Source: Methylobacterium brachythecii
GTDB lineage: Bacteria; Pseudomonadota; Alphaproteobacteria; Rhizobiales; Beijerinckiaceae
Assembly (NCBI RefSeq): GCF_014196345.1
Contig: NZ_JACIDN010000006.1
Location: forward strand, 1-64,000
Direction: 5' to 3'
Length of the DNA: 64,000 nt
This document shows positions 38,937-47,272 of the stretch, in pieces; position 1 is the stretch's first letter, and each line of letters starts with the position of its first letter. The notes beneath the pieces are model-generated. The model worked only from the letters and a program-made list of their open reading frames with translations. It was not told the DNA's origin and made no database searches. The translations under genes were made by a program, and so were the position numbers.

Positions 38937-38974
38937 GATCTTCTCCGCTCGGTAGCACTCGAATGGAGAAGATC
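38937..38974. repeat. 10-bp inverted repeat in the accessory island
   Basis: GATCTTCTCC (38937-38946) is perfectly complementary to GGAGAAGATC (38965-38974) across 18 bases. It lies in the 270-base AT-leaning gap between the binding-protein gene and the small secreted protein gene, both on the minus strand. It may be a terminator of the latter or a regulatory site for the former. Confidence 0.4.
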
Positions 38975-39028
38975 GAGCCGTTGCCAGTGTTTTTGAGCGC
39001 ATGCCAACGTTGTTTTACGAATCATTCG

Positions 39029-39274
39029 TCATCTGGACTTGCAGCTTGAGACCCCAATGTTGTCATACATGCGGTCGAATCGATTTTCCCCTCCATCGAA
39101 GGCGCCCGTGCATGTATTTGTCGGCGATCGATCGAGCCGCATATACTGCCCACGGATCGGGGTCATCCGCATGCGAGCCTCGTCGACCGCCTTCTGAGCT
39201 GGGCGTGCCTGCGAACTCGCGGCGCTCATCGTGGAAGCGGCCACGATAAGTAGAGCAGAACAGATCTTATTCAT
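39029..39274 (-). CDS. Small secreted hypothetical protein
   Basis: An 81-residue frame with a clear Sec signal peptide (MNKICSALLIVAASTMSAASSQA, cleavage likely near residue 23). A mature part of about 58 residues follows, basic and with two cysteines (NTCTGAFDGG and SSCKSR), which could form a disulfide. AAAGGCTC precedes the ATG. No family is recognised. A perfect inverted repeat lies 52-79 bases upstream. It belongs to the segment between hslU and hslV. Confidence 0.55.
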   Translation of the reverse strand: MNKICSALLIVAASTMSAASSQARPAQKAVDEARMRMTPIRGQYMRLDRSPTNTCTGAFDGGENRFDRMYDNIGVSSCKSR

Positions 39275-39636
39275 GAGTTGAGCCTTTCGAGTTGTACGGC
39301 AACCGCGCCGTGGACAATCTCGATTTCACAGATCTCAAGCCGGCGATCTGTGATCCGCATCACACTCGCCAAATCAGCGGCTGCCGAAGCGGCGTTCGGG
39401 CGAAACCTCGGGCCGCGGATTCCATGTCCAGAAAGTTCGACATTCGGCAACTTGCCGTCTCCCAGGCAATTCTGAGCTCAGGTCCAACTCCCGCAGCTTC
39501 TCGGGCGACAGAGTCGGGCCGAACGGGGTCGGAACGGCAACCCGCTCCCGCGGTTAGGCGAAGGCTAGGCGCTCAAATGCCGTGATGGGACTCGCGAAGC
39601 TCTGGTCAGCGCAATCGAGTCATTGGGGCAAACGTG
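39275..39636. other. 362-base gap downstream of hslV
   Basis: No gene is supported here. A plus-strand frame at 39292-39585 has no ribosome binding site or family features. The notable element is the inverted repeat at 39326-39353. The gap forms the junction between hslV and the inserted segment. Confidence 0.4.
39326..39353. promoter_or_regulatory. 9-bp inverted repeat with TCACA/TGTGA ends
   Basis: TCACAGATC (39326-39334) and GATCTGTGA (39345-39353) are perfectly complementary across ten bases, upstream of the small secreted protein gene on the minus strand. The 9-mer AGATCTCAA at 39330-39338 recurs at 38804-38812 upstream of the binding-protein gene. It may be an operator shared by island genes. 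The half-sites resemble Crp half-sites but face outward, so Crp binding is not assured. Confidence 0.4.
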
Positions 39637-40206
39637 TCAGGCCCCATCGGTCTCGAGCGCCTCGATCACGAGATTGCCATTCGTGTAGACGCAGATTTCG
39701 GCCGCGATCTTCATCGCCTTGCGCACGATGGCCTCGGCGTCGAGATTCTGGTCTTCGAGGGCGCGTGCGGCGGCCAGCGCGTAGTTGCCGCCGGAGCCGA
39801 TAGCCATGACGCCGCCCTCGGGGTCGAGCACATCGCCGGCTCCCGATAGGAGCAGGCTGACGTACTTGTCGGCGACGACCATCATTGCCTCGAGCCGGCG
39901 CAGGTAGCGGTCGGTGCGCCAGTCCTTGGTCAGCTCGACGCAGGCACGGGTGAGCTGGCCGGGATACTGCTCCAGCTTGGCCTCCAGCCGCTCGAACAGC
40001 GTGAAGGCATCGGCCGTCGCCCCGGCGAAGCCGCCGATCACCGTGCCCTTGGCGAGGCGCCGCACCTTGCGGGCATTGCCTTTGACGATCGTCTGCCCGA
40101 GGCTGACCTGACCGTCACCGCCGATGACGACCCGGCCGTTCTTGCGCACCATCAGGATGGTGGTGGCGTGCATGAGCGGCGTGGAGCTTGCGTCGGCGTG
40201 AGGCAA
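39637..40206 (-). CDS. hslV: ATP-dependent protease subunit HslV
   Basis: HslV is the proteasome-like peptidase of HslUV. The 189 residues include [26 protein letters not shown], in which the threonine after MHAT becomes the catalytic N-terminal nucleophile. [22 protein letters not shown] and [15 protein letters not shown] follow. An ATG twelve codons in (40173) is a possible shorter start. Its partner hslU is 5.3 kb downstream instead of adjacent. Confidence 0.96.
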   Translation of the reverse strand: MPHADASSTPLMHATTILMVRKNGRVVIGGDGQVSLGQTIVKGNARKVRRLAKGTVIGGFAGATADAFTLFERLEAKLEQYPGQLTRACVELTKDWRTDRYLRRLEAMMVVADKYVSLLLSGAGDVLDPEGGVMAIGSGGNYALAAARALEDQNLDAEAIVRKAMKIAAEICVYTNGNLVIEALETDGA

Positions 40207-40381
40207 TGGGGCTTTCCGTGTCGGCTGTGATCGTTGCGATCAGGTAGGCGCTGGCCGGCTCGCCTCCAAGACGTGTGGCCGGATCGCCGGCTCTCGTATA
40301 GCCCCGACCTGACGGATCGACACCGGCTCGTCGCAGCCCTCGGGCTACGACAGGCCAACCTTCATCGATGGACGTGAACCC

Positions 40382-41395
40382 ATGCAGATCGCCACGCCCT
40401 ACCTGATGTTCCTCGGAGACGTGCCCGACCGGCTCGCGGCCAAGACCGCCTACGGCATCGCAGACTGGCGTCCGGAATGGTGCATCGGCCAGATCCGCAT
40501 GGAGGGCTGCGCCGCCGATCTCGGCATTCCGGACCTGACGCTGAACGAGGCCGTGGAGAAGGGCTGTCGCACGATGGTGGTCGGCGTGGTCAATGCCGGC
40601 GGACGGCTGCCGGAGCAATGGGTCGCCGAGATCGTCGAAGCGCTGGAAGCCGGGCTCGACGTGGCCAGCGGCCTGCACGTGCGCCTCGGTTCGATCCCCG
40701 AGATCGCCGACGCCGCGCAAAAGCATGGCCGCCAGCTCCACGACGTCCGCCACAGCGACGAGCGGTTCGACACCGGCAAGGGCACAAAGCGCTCGGGGCT
40801 GCGCCTGCTCACGGTCGGCACCGACTGCTCGGTGGGCAAGAAATACGCGGCTTTGGCTCTCGAAAAGGGCATGCGCGAGCGCGGCTTCGATGCGGATTTT
40901 CGTGCGACGGGCCAGACTGGCGTGTTCATCTCCGGACGCGGCGTCGCCATCGATGCCGTGGTGGCCGATTTCATCTCCGGCGCGGTGGAATGGATCTCTC
41001 CGGATTCCGATCCCGCGCATTGGGATCTGATCGAGGGCCAGGGCTCGCTGTTCCACCCGTCCTTCGCCGGTGTCAGCCTCGGCCTGCTGCACGGCGCGCA
41101 GCCCGACGCCTTCGTGATCTGCCATGAGCCGACCCGCACAACCATGCGCGGCGTGAAGCATCCGCTGCCGTCCATCGCCGAGGTGATCGCGCAGACGATC
41201 GCCAGCGGCCGCCTGACCAATCCGGGCATCCGGCCGGTCGGCATCGCCGTGAACACGCAGGCACTGGAGGAGGCGGCGGCCCGGAAACTGCTCGACGATC
41301 TCGCCAGGGAGCACGATCTCCCGGCGACCGACCCGGTGCGTTTCGGCGTCGAGGGTATCGTCGATCGCATCGCCGCCGAGTTTCCGAAGGCCTGA
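40382..41395 (+). CDS. dgcN: D-glutamate N-acetyltransferase DgcN (DUF1611)
   Basis: DgcN acetylates D-glutamate in the DgcN-DgcA route, which turns D-glutamate into N-acetyl-L-glutamate. The 337 residues have an N-terminal Rossmann-like part, then the P-loop-like segment LLTVGTDCSVGKKYAALALEKGM and ATGQTGVFISGRGVAIDAVVADFISGAVE. The assignment rests on family resemblance and the adjacent racemase gene four bases downstream. It is divergent from hslV across a 175-base gap. Confidence 0.88.
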   Translation: MQIATPYLMFLGDVPDRLAAKTAYGIADWRPEWCIGQIRMEGCAADLGIPDLTLNEAVEKGCRTMVVGVVNAGGRLPEQWVAEIVEALEAGLDVASGLHVRLGSIPEIADAAQKHGRQLHDVRHSDERFDTGKGTKRSGLRLLTVGTDCSVGKKYAALALEKGMRERGFDADFRATGQTGVFISGRGVAIDAVVADFISGAVEWISPDSDPAHWDLIEGQGSLFHPSFAGVSLGLLHGAQPDAFVICHEPTRTTMRGVKHPLPSIAEVIAQTIASGRLTNPGIRPVGIAVNTQALEEAAARKLLDDLAREHDLPATDPVRFGVEGIVDRIAAEFPKA

Positions 41396-41399
41396 GCCC

Positions 41400-42383
41400 A
41401 TGACCCGCCGTCTCTCCGTCTCGGTCGAGCGCTTCCCGATCTCCGGCGCCTTCACCATCGCCCGCGGCAGCCGGACGGAAGCCGTCGTCGTGGTCGCGAC
41501 GGTGGAGGAGGGGGAGATCCGCGGACGTGGCGAGTGCGTGCCCTATGCGCGCTACGGCGAGACGGTGGAGAGCGTCATCGCGCTGATCGAGGCGCAAGAG
41601 AGGGCCGTGGCCGACGGCCTCTCGTCGCGCGATCTGCTCGACCGCATGAAACCGGGCGCCGCCCGCAACGCCGTCGATTGCGCCCTCTGGGATTTCGAGG
41701 CGAAGCGCTCCGGCCAGCCAGTCTGGGAAATGCTGGCGCTCGATGCGCCTGCGCCGACGACGACGGCCTACACGCTGAGCCTCGGCGATCCCGAATCCAT
41801 GGAGGCGGCTGCCCGCAAGGCCGCGTATCGCCCGCTGCTGAAGGTGAAGCTCGGAGGGGAGGGCGATCCCGCCCGCATCGCCGCCGTACGGCGGGGCGCT
41901 CCGGAGTCGCGCTTGATCGTCGACGCCAACGAGGCCTGGCGGCCCGAGACCATCATCGAAAACCTCGCCGCCTGCACGGCGGCGGGCGTCGGGCTGATCG
42001 AACAGCCGCTGCCGGCCGGCGAGGACGCGCTCCTCGAAACCATCGACCGCACCATCCCGATCTGCGCCGACGAGAGCCTGCACGACCGCGCCGGGCTCGA
42101 CGCGCTGGCCAGGCGCTACGACGCCATCAACATCAAGCTCGATAAGGCCGGTGGGCTGACGGAAGCGGTGATGCTGTCGGCGGAGGCGCAATCGCGCGGT
42201 CTCGCGATCATGGTCGGCTGCATGGTCGGCACCTCGCTCGCCATGGCGCCGGCCATGCTGCTCGCCTCACGCGCAGCCTATGTCGATCTCGATGGGCCTC
42301 TGCTGCTTGCGCGCGACCGTGAGCCGGGTCTGCACTACGAAGGCAGCCTCGTGCACCCGCCGACGCAAGCGCTCTGGGGATAG
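41400..42383 (+). CDS. dgcA: N-acetyl-D-glutamate racemase DgcA (enolase superfamily)
   Basis: A 327-residue enolase-superfamily enzyme of the dipeptide-epimerase type. The KxK catalytic pair is LLKVKLGG, metal ligands are in DANEAW, EQPLPAGED and DESLHDRAGL, and the second lysine is in INIKLDKAGGLTEA. It would racemise N-acetyl-D-glutamate made by DgcN, feeding L-glutamate metabolism. L-Ala-D/L-Glu epimerase is the alternative, but the tight coupling with dgcN supports DgcA. Confidence 0.87.
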   Translation: MTRRLSVSVERFPISGAFTIARGSRTEAVVVVATVEEGEIRGRGECVPYARYGETVESVIALIEAQERAVADGLSSRDLLDRMKPGAARNAVDCALWDFEAKRSGQPVWEMLALDAPAPTTTAYTLSLGDPESMEAAARKAAYRPLLKVKLGGEGDPARIAAVRRGAPESRLIVDANEAWRPETIIENLAACTAAGVGLIEQPLPAGEDALLETIDRTIPICADESLHDRAGLDALARRYDAINIKLDKAGGLTEAVMLSAEAQSRGLAIMVGCMVGTSLAMAPAMLLASRAAYVDLDGPLLLARDREPGLHYEGSLVHPPTQALWG

Positions 42384-42392
42384 GTCTGCCGC

Positions 42393-42677
42393 TCAGCGAA
42401 GATCGCTGCCGCGCCATTCCGGACGACGGTCGACGGCCAGCAGCGTGTCGCGCGAGGCGGTCTGCGTCGAGAGCCGCTTGACCAGCTCAGCCGTGGCGGC
42501 CTGGGCCGCCGCATCGCGCATCCCCGCCGGTAGTGCCCCTGCCAGCGCCGCGAGCTGTTCGCCCTGCCGCTCGGCCGCCGCCTTGAGTTCGACGACCGGC
42601 GGTGCGGTGCCGTCGCGCTGCATGGCGAAGTAGGACAGGCCGCCGATCACGAGGGCGGCCCGAAAAAGGAACGACAT
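42393..42677 (-). CDS. Small hypothetical membrane-anchored protein
   Basis: A 94-residue frame starting MSFLFRAALVIGGLSYFAMQRDG, one N-terminal membrane segment, then an alanine/glutamate-rich amphipathic region (ERQGEQLAALAGAL and AAQAATAELVKRL). It faces dgcA and is transcribed away from the DivJ-like kinase. No family is recognised. A periplasmic helical domain tethered to the inner membrane is likely. Confidence 0.6.
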   Translation of the reverse strand: MSFLFRAALVIGGLSYFAMQRDGTAPPVVELKAAAERQGEQLAALAGALPAGMRDAAAQAATAELVKRLSTQTASRDTLLAVDRRPEWRGSDLR

Positions 42678-42787
42678 GGTGCGACCTGCTGGATGCTGGG
42701 CGTCGCGCCCGCATGATGGCGTCGAGCCTCAACTTCGCACCTGAGCGTGAAGCGCATCCCACGCAGCGGTTGAAAAAGGAGGGCGTG

Positions 42788-42874
42788 GTGAACGAAGCCT
42801 TGTCCCAATCGCATCGCCCTTGGGGAATCGCCGAAAAGCGAGAAGCGTGGCTGTGGAAAACTTCTCCGGTTTGA
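42788..42874 (+). CDS. Possible 28-residue peptide upstream of the DivJ-like kinase
   Basis: A GTG-started frame of 28 codons (begins MNEALSQSHRPWG, includes EAWLWK, ends TSPV) preceded by AAGGAGGG at five bases from the start, a strong ribosome binding site. It is tryptophan-rich (three W). It lies in the 306-base gap 42678-42983, 109 bases upstream of the kinase on the same strand, so it may be a leader peptide or a separate small protein. The rest of the gap shows no other gene. Confidence 0.4.
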   Translation: MNEALSQSHRPWGIAEKREAWLWKTSPV

Positions 42875-42983
42875 TCGTCGGAGTGCCTCCCGCATCCAAT
42901 ATCGGACGCATGCGACTCGATCCGACGCTTTCGCTTCATCGTCACTTAAACCGCCTCTGCGACGGTTCGCATCGGATGAAGCT

Positions 42984-44936
42984 GTGAGCTTGAAGGGCGC
43001 GAAATCCGGTCGTCGTTTGCGGCCGATCGCGTTGGGCGTGACGAGTTTGCGTATCACCACGACCTTTGCGTCCCTGTTCGACGCCCGCCTGGCGGGCCTC
43101 GTTCACGAGACGGCTCTCGAAGAGCCCGGAATGCGCTTCCGGCACGAGCGTTTCCTCGTGTCGCGTCTCGCCGCAGGCGCGGTGATGATGGCGGCCCTTC
43201 CGCCCTATCTGCTGTGGCGCGGTGTCCCGAGCGGCATCGAAGCGCTCGGCATCGCCTCGCTGTTCCTGCCGGTGCTGGCCGCCGCCGTGCTCTCGCGGAC
43301 CGGCATCCTCTGGATCGCGCACGCCCTGTCCTCGGCCGGCCTGACCGGCGTGGTGGTCTGCCTCGCCGCACTCACCGGTGGTTCGAGCTCGGCAGCCGCC
43401 CTCTGGCTGGTGGCCATCCCGCTCGAAGCGCTGGTCTCCGGTTCGATCCGCGCCACGGTCGCAGCCGCGCTCATCGCGGCTCTCGGCGCACTCGCGGTCG
43501 CCGTGGCTGGTCAGTTCGACCTGACTGCTCATGCCATCGGTTGGCCGAGCGCCATCGCGATGCCGCTCTTCGCGATCACCGCAATCGGTCACATCTCGGC
43601 GCAGGCCATCGAGCACCTGCGCCGTGAGGGCGAATGGCGCTCGCGGATGCGCGACAACGAAGCCCGTGACCGCCTGCTTCTCTCGGCCATCGACGACCTC
43701 GTGACCTGGCACGACGGCAACGGCCGTGTGCTGGAGGCGAGCGCCTCAGCGCTGAAGTTCGTCGGCACCGAGCCCGGCCGCCTGCGCGGCCTCGGCCTGC
43801 TCGACCGTGTCCATATCGGCGACCGTCCGGCTCTGCTGAAGGCGATCAGCGACGTGGCCGCGAGCGGCGAACCGGTCACCGTTCCGTTCCGCCTCCACCT
43901 CGCCGCACCGAGCGCCGATGGAAGTCTCACCATCTTCGCCGAGATGCGTGCTCATCGGATCGAGGCAGGCCTCGGCGGTGCCGCCGCCGCGACCGTCGTC
44001 GCGGTCACCCGCGACGTCTCGGAGCATCACCGCCACGCCGCCGAGCTCGACAAGGCCCGCGCGGATGCCGAGCGCGCCGATGCGGTGAAGAGCCGGTTTC
44101 TGGCGACCGTCACGCACGAGCTGCGCACGCCCCTCAACGCCATCATCGGCTTCTCCGAGGTGCTCGGAGGGGAGGGCGCCTGCACGATCACGGCCGAGCG
44201 CTCGAAGGAATACGCCGACATCATCGCCTCGTCGGGTCGGCACCTGCTCGGCGTCGTCAACACGCTGCTCGACATGTCGCGCATCCAGAGCGGACATTTC
44301 GACTTCGATCCCGAGATGCTCGACGTTTCGGAGCTCGTGAACGGCTGCTGCGACCTGATGCAGATGAAGGCCGACGGCGCCGGCATCCGTCTCGTTCGCG
44401 GGGTGATCCCGCACGGCGCGGTTCTGACGGCCGACGCGCGGGCCTGCCGGCAGGTGCTGATCAACCTGATCTCGAATGCCGTGAAGTTCACGCCGAAAGG
44501 CGGCCGCATCGAGGTCGGGGTTCGCAGCGGCGGGAACTACCTCGACCTGGTCGTGGGCGATACCGGCTGCGGCATCGCCGAGGCCGACCTGCCGCGCATC
44601 GGCGACCCCTTCTTCCAGGCGAATGGTGGCTACGAGCGGGCGCATGAGGGGACCGGCCTCGGTCTCTCGGTGGTGCGTGGCCTCGTCGGGCTGCATGGCG
44701 GATCGGTTTCCATCGAGAGTGCGCCGGGCCTGGGCACGACCGTCTCCGTGACGCTGCCGGTCGAACCCCGCCGCAGCGACGCTCTGGCCGAGCCGGCACC
44801 GATCCGCGCCAGCCTGCGCGGCGCGGCGTCGGCCGACGAGCCCGCTCCGACCGTCGTGCGCCTGCCGATCGGCCTCTTCGACGACACCCCTTTGCCTCGC
44901 AGCGAGAGCGCGCCCGCGCTCCGGAAAGCCGGCTGA
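42984..44936 (+). CDS. DivJ-like membrane PAS sensor histidine kinase
   Basis: A 650-residue kinase. Five or six membrane segments fill residues about 55-210. A PAS domain follows (LLSAIDDLVTWHDGNGRVLEASASALKFVG), then the phosphoacceptor H378 in FLATVTHELRTPLNAIIGF, N box LISNAVKFTPKGG, G1 DTGCGIAE and G2 GTGLGLSVV. The plan resembles DivJ/PleC-type cell-cycle kinases that act on DivK, and the neighbours match that locus in related genomes. The GTG start at 42984 is uncertain; a later start would keep all membrane segments. Confidence 0.85.
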   Translation: MSLKGAKSGRRLRPIALGVTSLRITTTFASLFDARLAGLVHETALEEPGMRFRHERFLVSRLAAGAVMMAALPPYLLWRGVPSGIEALGIASLFLPVLAAAVLSRTGILWIAHALSSAGLTGVVVCLAALTGGSSSAAALWLVAIPLEALVSGSIRATVAAALIAALGALAVAVAGQFDLTAHAIGWPSAIAMPLFAITAIGHISAQAIEHLRREGEWRSRMRDNEARDRLLLSAIDDLVTWHDGNGRVLEASASALKFVGTEPGRLRGLGLLDRVHIGDRPALLKAISDVAASGEPVTVPFRLHLAAPSADGSLTIFAEMRAHRIEAGLGGAAAATVVAVTRDVSEHHRHAAELDKARADAERADAVKSRFLATVTHELRTPLNAIIGFSEVLGGEGACTITAERSKEYADIIASSGRHLLGVVNTLLDMSRIQSGHFDFDPEMLDVSELVNGCCDLMQMKADGAGIRLVRGVIPHGAVLTADARACRQVLINLISNAVKFTPKGGRIEVGVRSGGNYLDLVVGDTGCGIAEADLPRIGDPFFQANGGYERAHEGTGLGLSVVRGLVGLHGGSVSIESAPGLGTTVSVTLPVEPRRSDALAEPAPIRASLRGAASADEPAPTVVRLPIGLFDDTPLPRSESAPALRKAG

Positions 44937-44991
44937 CCATGCCGCGCTTCCCGTCCCCCGCAGCACCCCGAACCATCGAAGGAGCCCGTTG

Positions 44992-45684
44992 ATGCGCGAG
45001 CCAAGCACGCGGCGGGATCAGCGCGAGATCGTCGTGCCGCGCGACATGCGCCCCGCGAAAGCCGCCGCCAAGGCCGCGCCGCGCCGTACCGCCCACGAAC
45101 CGTCCTCCGGCTCGGCAGGCGCCGAATTCCTCGCGACCGTGGCCAGCTTCGGCCGCTGGCTCGTGAAGACCTGCATGAGCCGTCCCGGCGAAGCCTTGGG
45201 GTCCGTCGCCGCGCTCGTCGCGGTCGGTTATGTGAGCGTGAACGCGCTCGGCCGCCAGTCCGGGCCTCATCCGGCTCCGATCCTGCCGAAGGCGGCGATT
45301 CAGCAGGCCAAGGCCGGCCCGGCGCCAGCGGTCACGGCTCCGGCGACGCCCGTCGCGGCGGCCGCAGAACCTGCCGCGCGAGAGAAAGCCGAACCGCGGC
45401 AGGCAGAAAGGTCACCCGCCCGCGACCCGATCGCGGACATTCTGCGCACACCCGGAGACACCACGGCGTCGGTGACGCCGAAGCCGATCGACAAGGTGAC
45501 CCAGGCTCAGCGCGCGCTGGCGAAGCTCGGCTACGGCACGATCAAGGCCGACGGCGTGATGGGACCGGCGACGAAGACGGCCATCGAGAAGTTCGAGCGC
45601 GACCGCAAACTTCCGGTGACCGGCGAGGCCTCCGGCCGCACCTTGCGTGAACTCGCCGCCAAGGCCGGCGCAGCCAAGGGCTGA
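44992..45684 (+). CDS. Membrane-anchored peptidoglycan-binding domain protein
   Basis: A 230-residue protein. One membrane segment at about residues 65-85 (SRPGEALGSVAALVAVGYVSV) is followed by an Ala/Pro-rich linker. The C-terminal PG_binding_1 domain reads VTQAQRALAKLGYGTIKADGVMGPATKTAIEKFERDRKLPVTG. It likely anchors the inner membrane to the cell wall. ATG at 44992 follows GGAGCC and is preferred to the TTG one codon before. It is downstream of the DivJ-like kinase by 55 bases and probably co-transcribed. Confidence 0.85.
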   Translation: MREPSTRRDQREIVVPRDMRPAKAAAKAAPRRTAHEPSSGSAGAEFLATVASFGRWLVKTCMSRPGEALGSVAALVAVGYVSVNALGRQSGPHPAPILPKAAIQQAKAGPAPAVTAPATPVAAAAEPAAREKAEPRQAERSPARDPIADILRTPGDTTASVTPKPIDKVTQAQRALAKLGYGTIKADGVMGPATKTAIEKFERDRKLPVTGEASGRTLRELAAKAGAAKG

Positions 45685-45732
45685 CGCCGACGGCGGGATG
45701 CAACACGGCGCCCGACACGCTATCGCGGTGTC

Positions 45733-46071
45733 ATGCCTCGTCTCCGTGCCGATTTCTGGGTCTCCGCGCATCTGCGCCGTCTCGCCGTCGAGGGCATTCC
45801 CGCCGTGCAGCGCCGGCGCGGATCGCCCGAGGCCGGCGCGATCTTCCTCAAGGTCGACCGCCTGAACGGCACCGCCGATCTCTACGGTCCAGCCCCGCAG
45901 GCTCTGATCGAGGCAGATGACGGCGAGCGGCGGTTCGCGGCGATCCTGACGGGTGCCGACAGCCCCGACGTCGAGACGCGCATCGCCAAGGAAATCCGCT
46001 TCGACGAGGATCTCTGGATCATCGAGATCGACGACCGCGACGGACGCCACGGCCTCGAACTGGTCGAGTGA
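45733..46071 (+). CDS. DUF1491 family protein
   Basis: A 112-residue cytoplasmic protein starting MPRLRADFWVSAHLRRLAVEGIPAVQRRRG, the DUF1491 beginning, and containing GAIFLKVDRLNG and the acidic ending LWIIEIDDRDGRHGLELVE. The family is common next to DivJ-like kinases in Hyphomicrobiales, and its role is unknown. It ends four bases before the convergent DUF2336 gene. Confidence 0.82.
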   Translation: MPRLRADFWVSAHLRRLAVEGIPAVQRRRGSPEAGAIFLKVDRLNGTADLYGPAPQALIEADDGERRFAAILTGADSPDVETRIAKEIRFDEDLWIIEIDDRDGRHGLELVE

Positions 46072-46075
46072 TGGC

Positions 46076-47176
46076 TCAGACCGTCTGTCGGGCGCGAGCC
46101 GGCAGGATGTTGCGCGGAGAAATCCGCTCGGCCACCGGCCGCGGCTTGTCCGCATCTGGGGCGTAGTAGGGCCGGTGCTCCGAGCCGACTGACCGCTCCG
46201 GCAGCTTCAAATCGAGAACCGCCGCAAGGAGGTCGCGTGAGGCCGGACGCGTCAGCGAGCGGAAGAGCTGAACCAGCGAAAATACCCGGTCGGCCGAGCG
46301 CGCGACCGTCGCGTTCAGCGTGAGGAAGACATAGACCGCCTCGGCCTCGGCCAGGTTGGCCGCGCGCAAGGCGAGCGTCAGCAGATCGTAGCGTGAGGCG
46401 GGATTTGGCGCCGAAGCGAGAAAATTCGTCGGGAGGCCGAGCGCGCCGGCAAGCGCTGCGGTGAAGCCTTTGACGTCTCCGTCGCGAGACAGCCCGGTGA
46501 GCGTCTGGCCGAGATCGCGCTGAGCCTGGGGATGCGAGCGAAGAGCCGCCGTCGCCGCGACCGCCTCGTGGATCTTCACGCGCAAAGCCGACTCCGCGTG
46601 CAGCCAGAGCGGGGCGAGGTCGGCGACGGCGACATCGGAGCGCGCGAGCAGAGCGCTGGCGACGTCGCTCTCGTGACGGGCTCGACTGATGAGGTCGTCG
46701 AACGTCGAGCGGTCGAGCGCAACGTCGCTTTTGGGTGGCTGAACCAGCTCAGCGGCTTCGGCGCTATGCCTCGACTTCAGGTCGCGCTCGGCGCGGGCAG
46801 CGATGGCCGCGCCGACATCGGCTCCTGAGGCGAGGGCGGCAGCGATGACGATCGGCTCGAGCAGGTGTGCTGTCTCGATCACCTCCAGGCAGGCTTCTCC
46901 GCCGCGGGCGGCCAGGGCGGCGAGCACCGGTTGCGGCGTCTCGGGGCAGCGCGCGAGCTTGCGAGCGACGGTGAGCACAGTCTCGTCGTCCACTGTCGAG
47001 ATCAGACCGGTCGCGAGAGAAGCGAAGGAGGACAGCACGGCCCGGTCGCGGATCGGCGCGGCCAGAAACAGATCGGTCTGAACCCGCAAGAGAACCGGTT
47101 TCAGGTCGAGCCCCGGATCGCGCGACAGTTCGATGAGGCCGGTGAGGTCCGGCGTGTCGATGACGGATGAGGTCAT
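46076..47176 (-). CDS. DUF2336 family protein
   Basis: A 366-residue all-helical protein with the DUF2336 pattern: LSSFASLATGLISTVDDETVLTVARKLARCPETPQPVLAALA, an alpha repeat of HEAT type, followed by more helices and ending in a basic tail. In the family some members bind phosphorelay proteins, but no function can be fixed here. It is convergent with DUF1491. Confidence 0.8.
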   Translation of the reverse strand: MTSSVIDTPDLTGLIELSRDPGLDLKPVLLRVQTDLFLAAPIRDRAVLSSFASLATGLISTVDDETVLTVARKLARCPETPQPVLAALAARGGEACLEVIETAHLLEPIVIAAALASGADVGAAIAARAERDLKSRHSAEAAELVQPPKSDVALDRSTFDDLISRARHESDVASALLARSDVAVADLAPLWLHAESALRVKIHEAVAATAALRSHPQAQRDLGQTLTGLSRDGDVKGFTAALAGALGLPTNFLASAPNPASRYDLLTLALRAANLAEAEAVYVFLTLNATVARSADRVFSLVQLFRSLTRPASRDLLAAVLDLKLPERSVGSEHRPYYAPDADKPRPVAERISPRNILPARARQTV

Positions 47177-47272
47177 GGGCTTTCGATAACGCAGAACTCG
47201 CTTTGCCCAGGTTAAGCGAGTTTGCGTGAATCGAGCTTTAAACCGCGCGAATCGCGGATGTCCCGGCCCCGC

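Noticed and set aside
39292..39585. A 97-codon plus-strand frame downstream of hslV
   Set aside because: No ribosome binding site, biased composition, and it contains the inverted repeat near its start.
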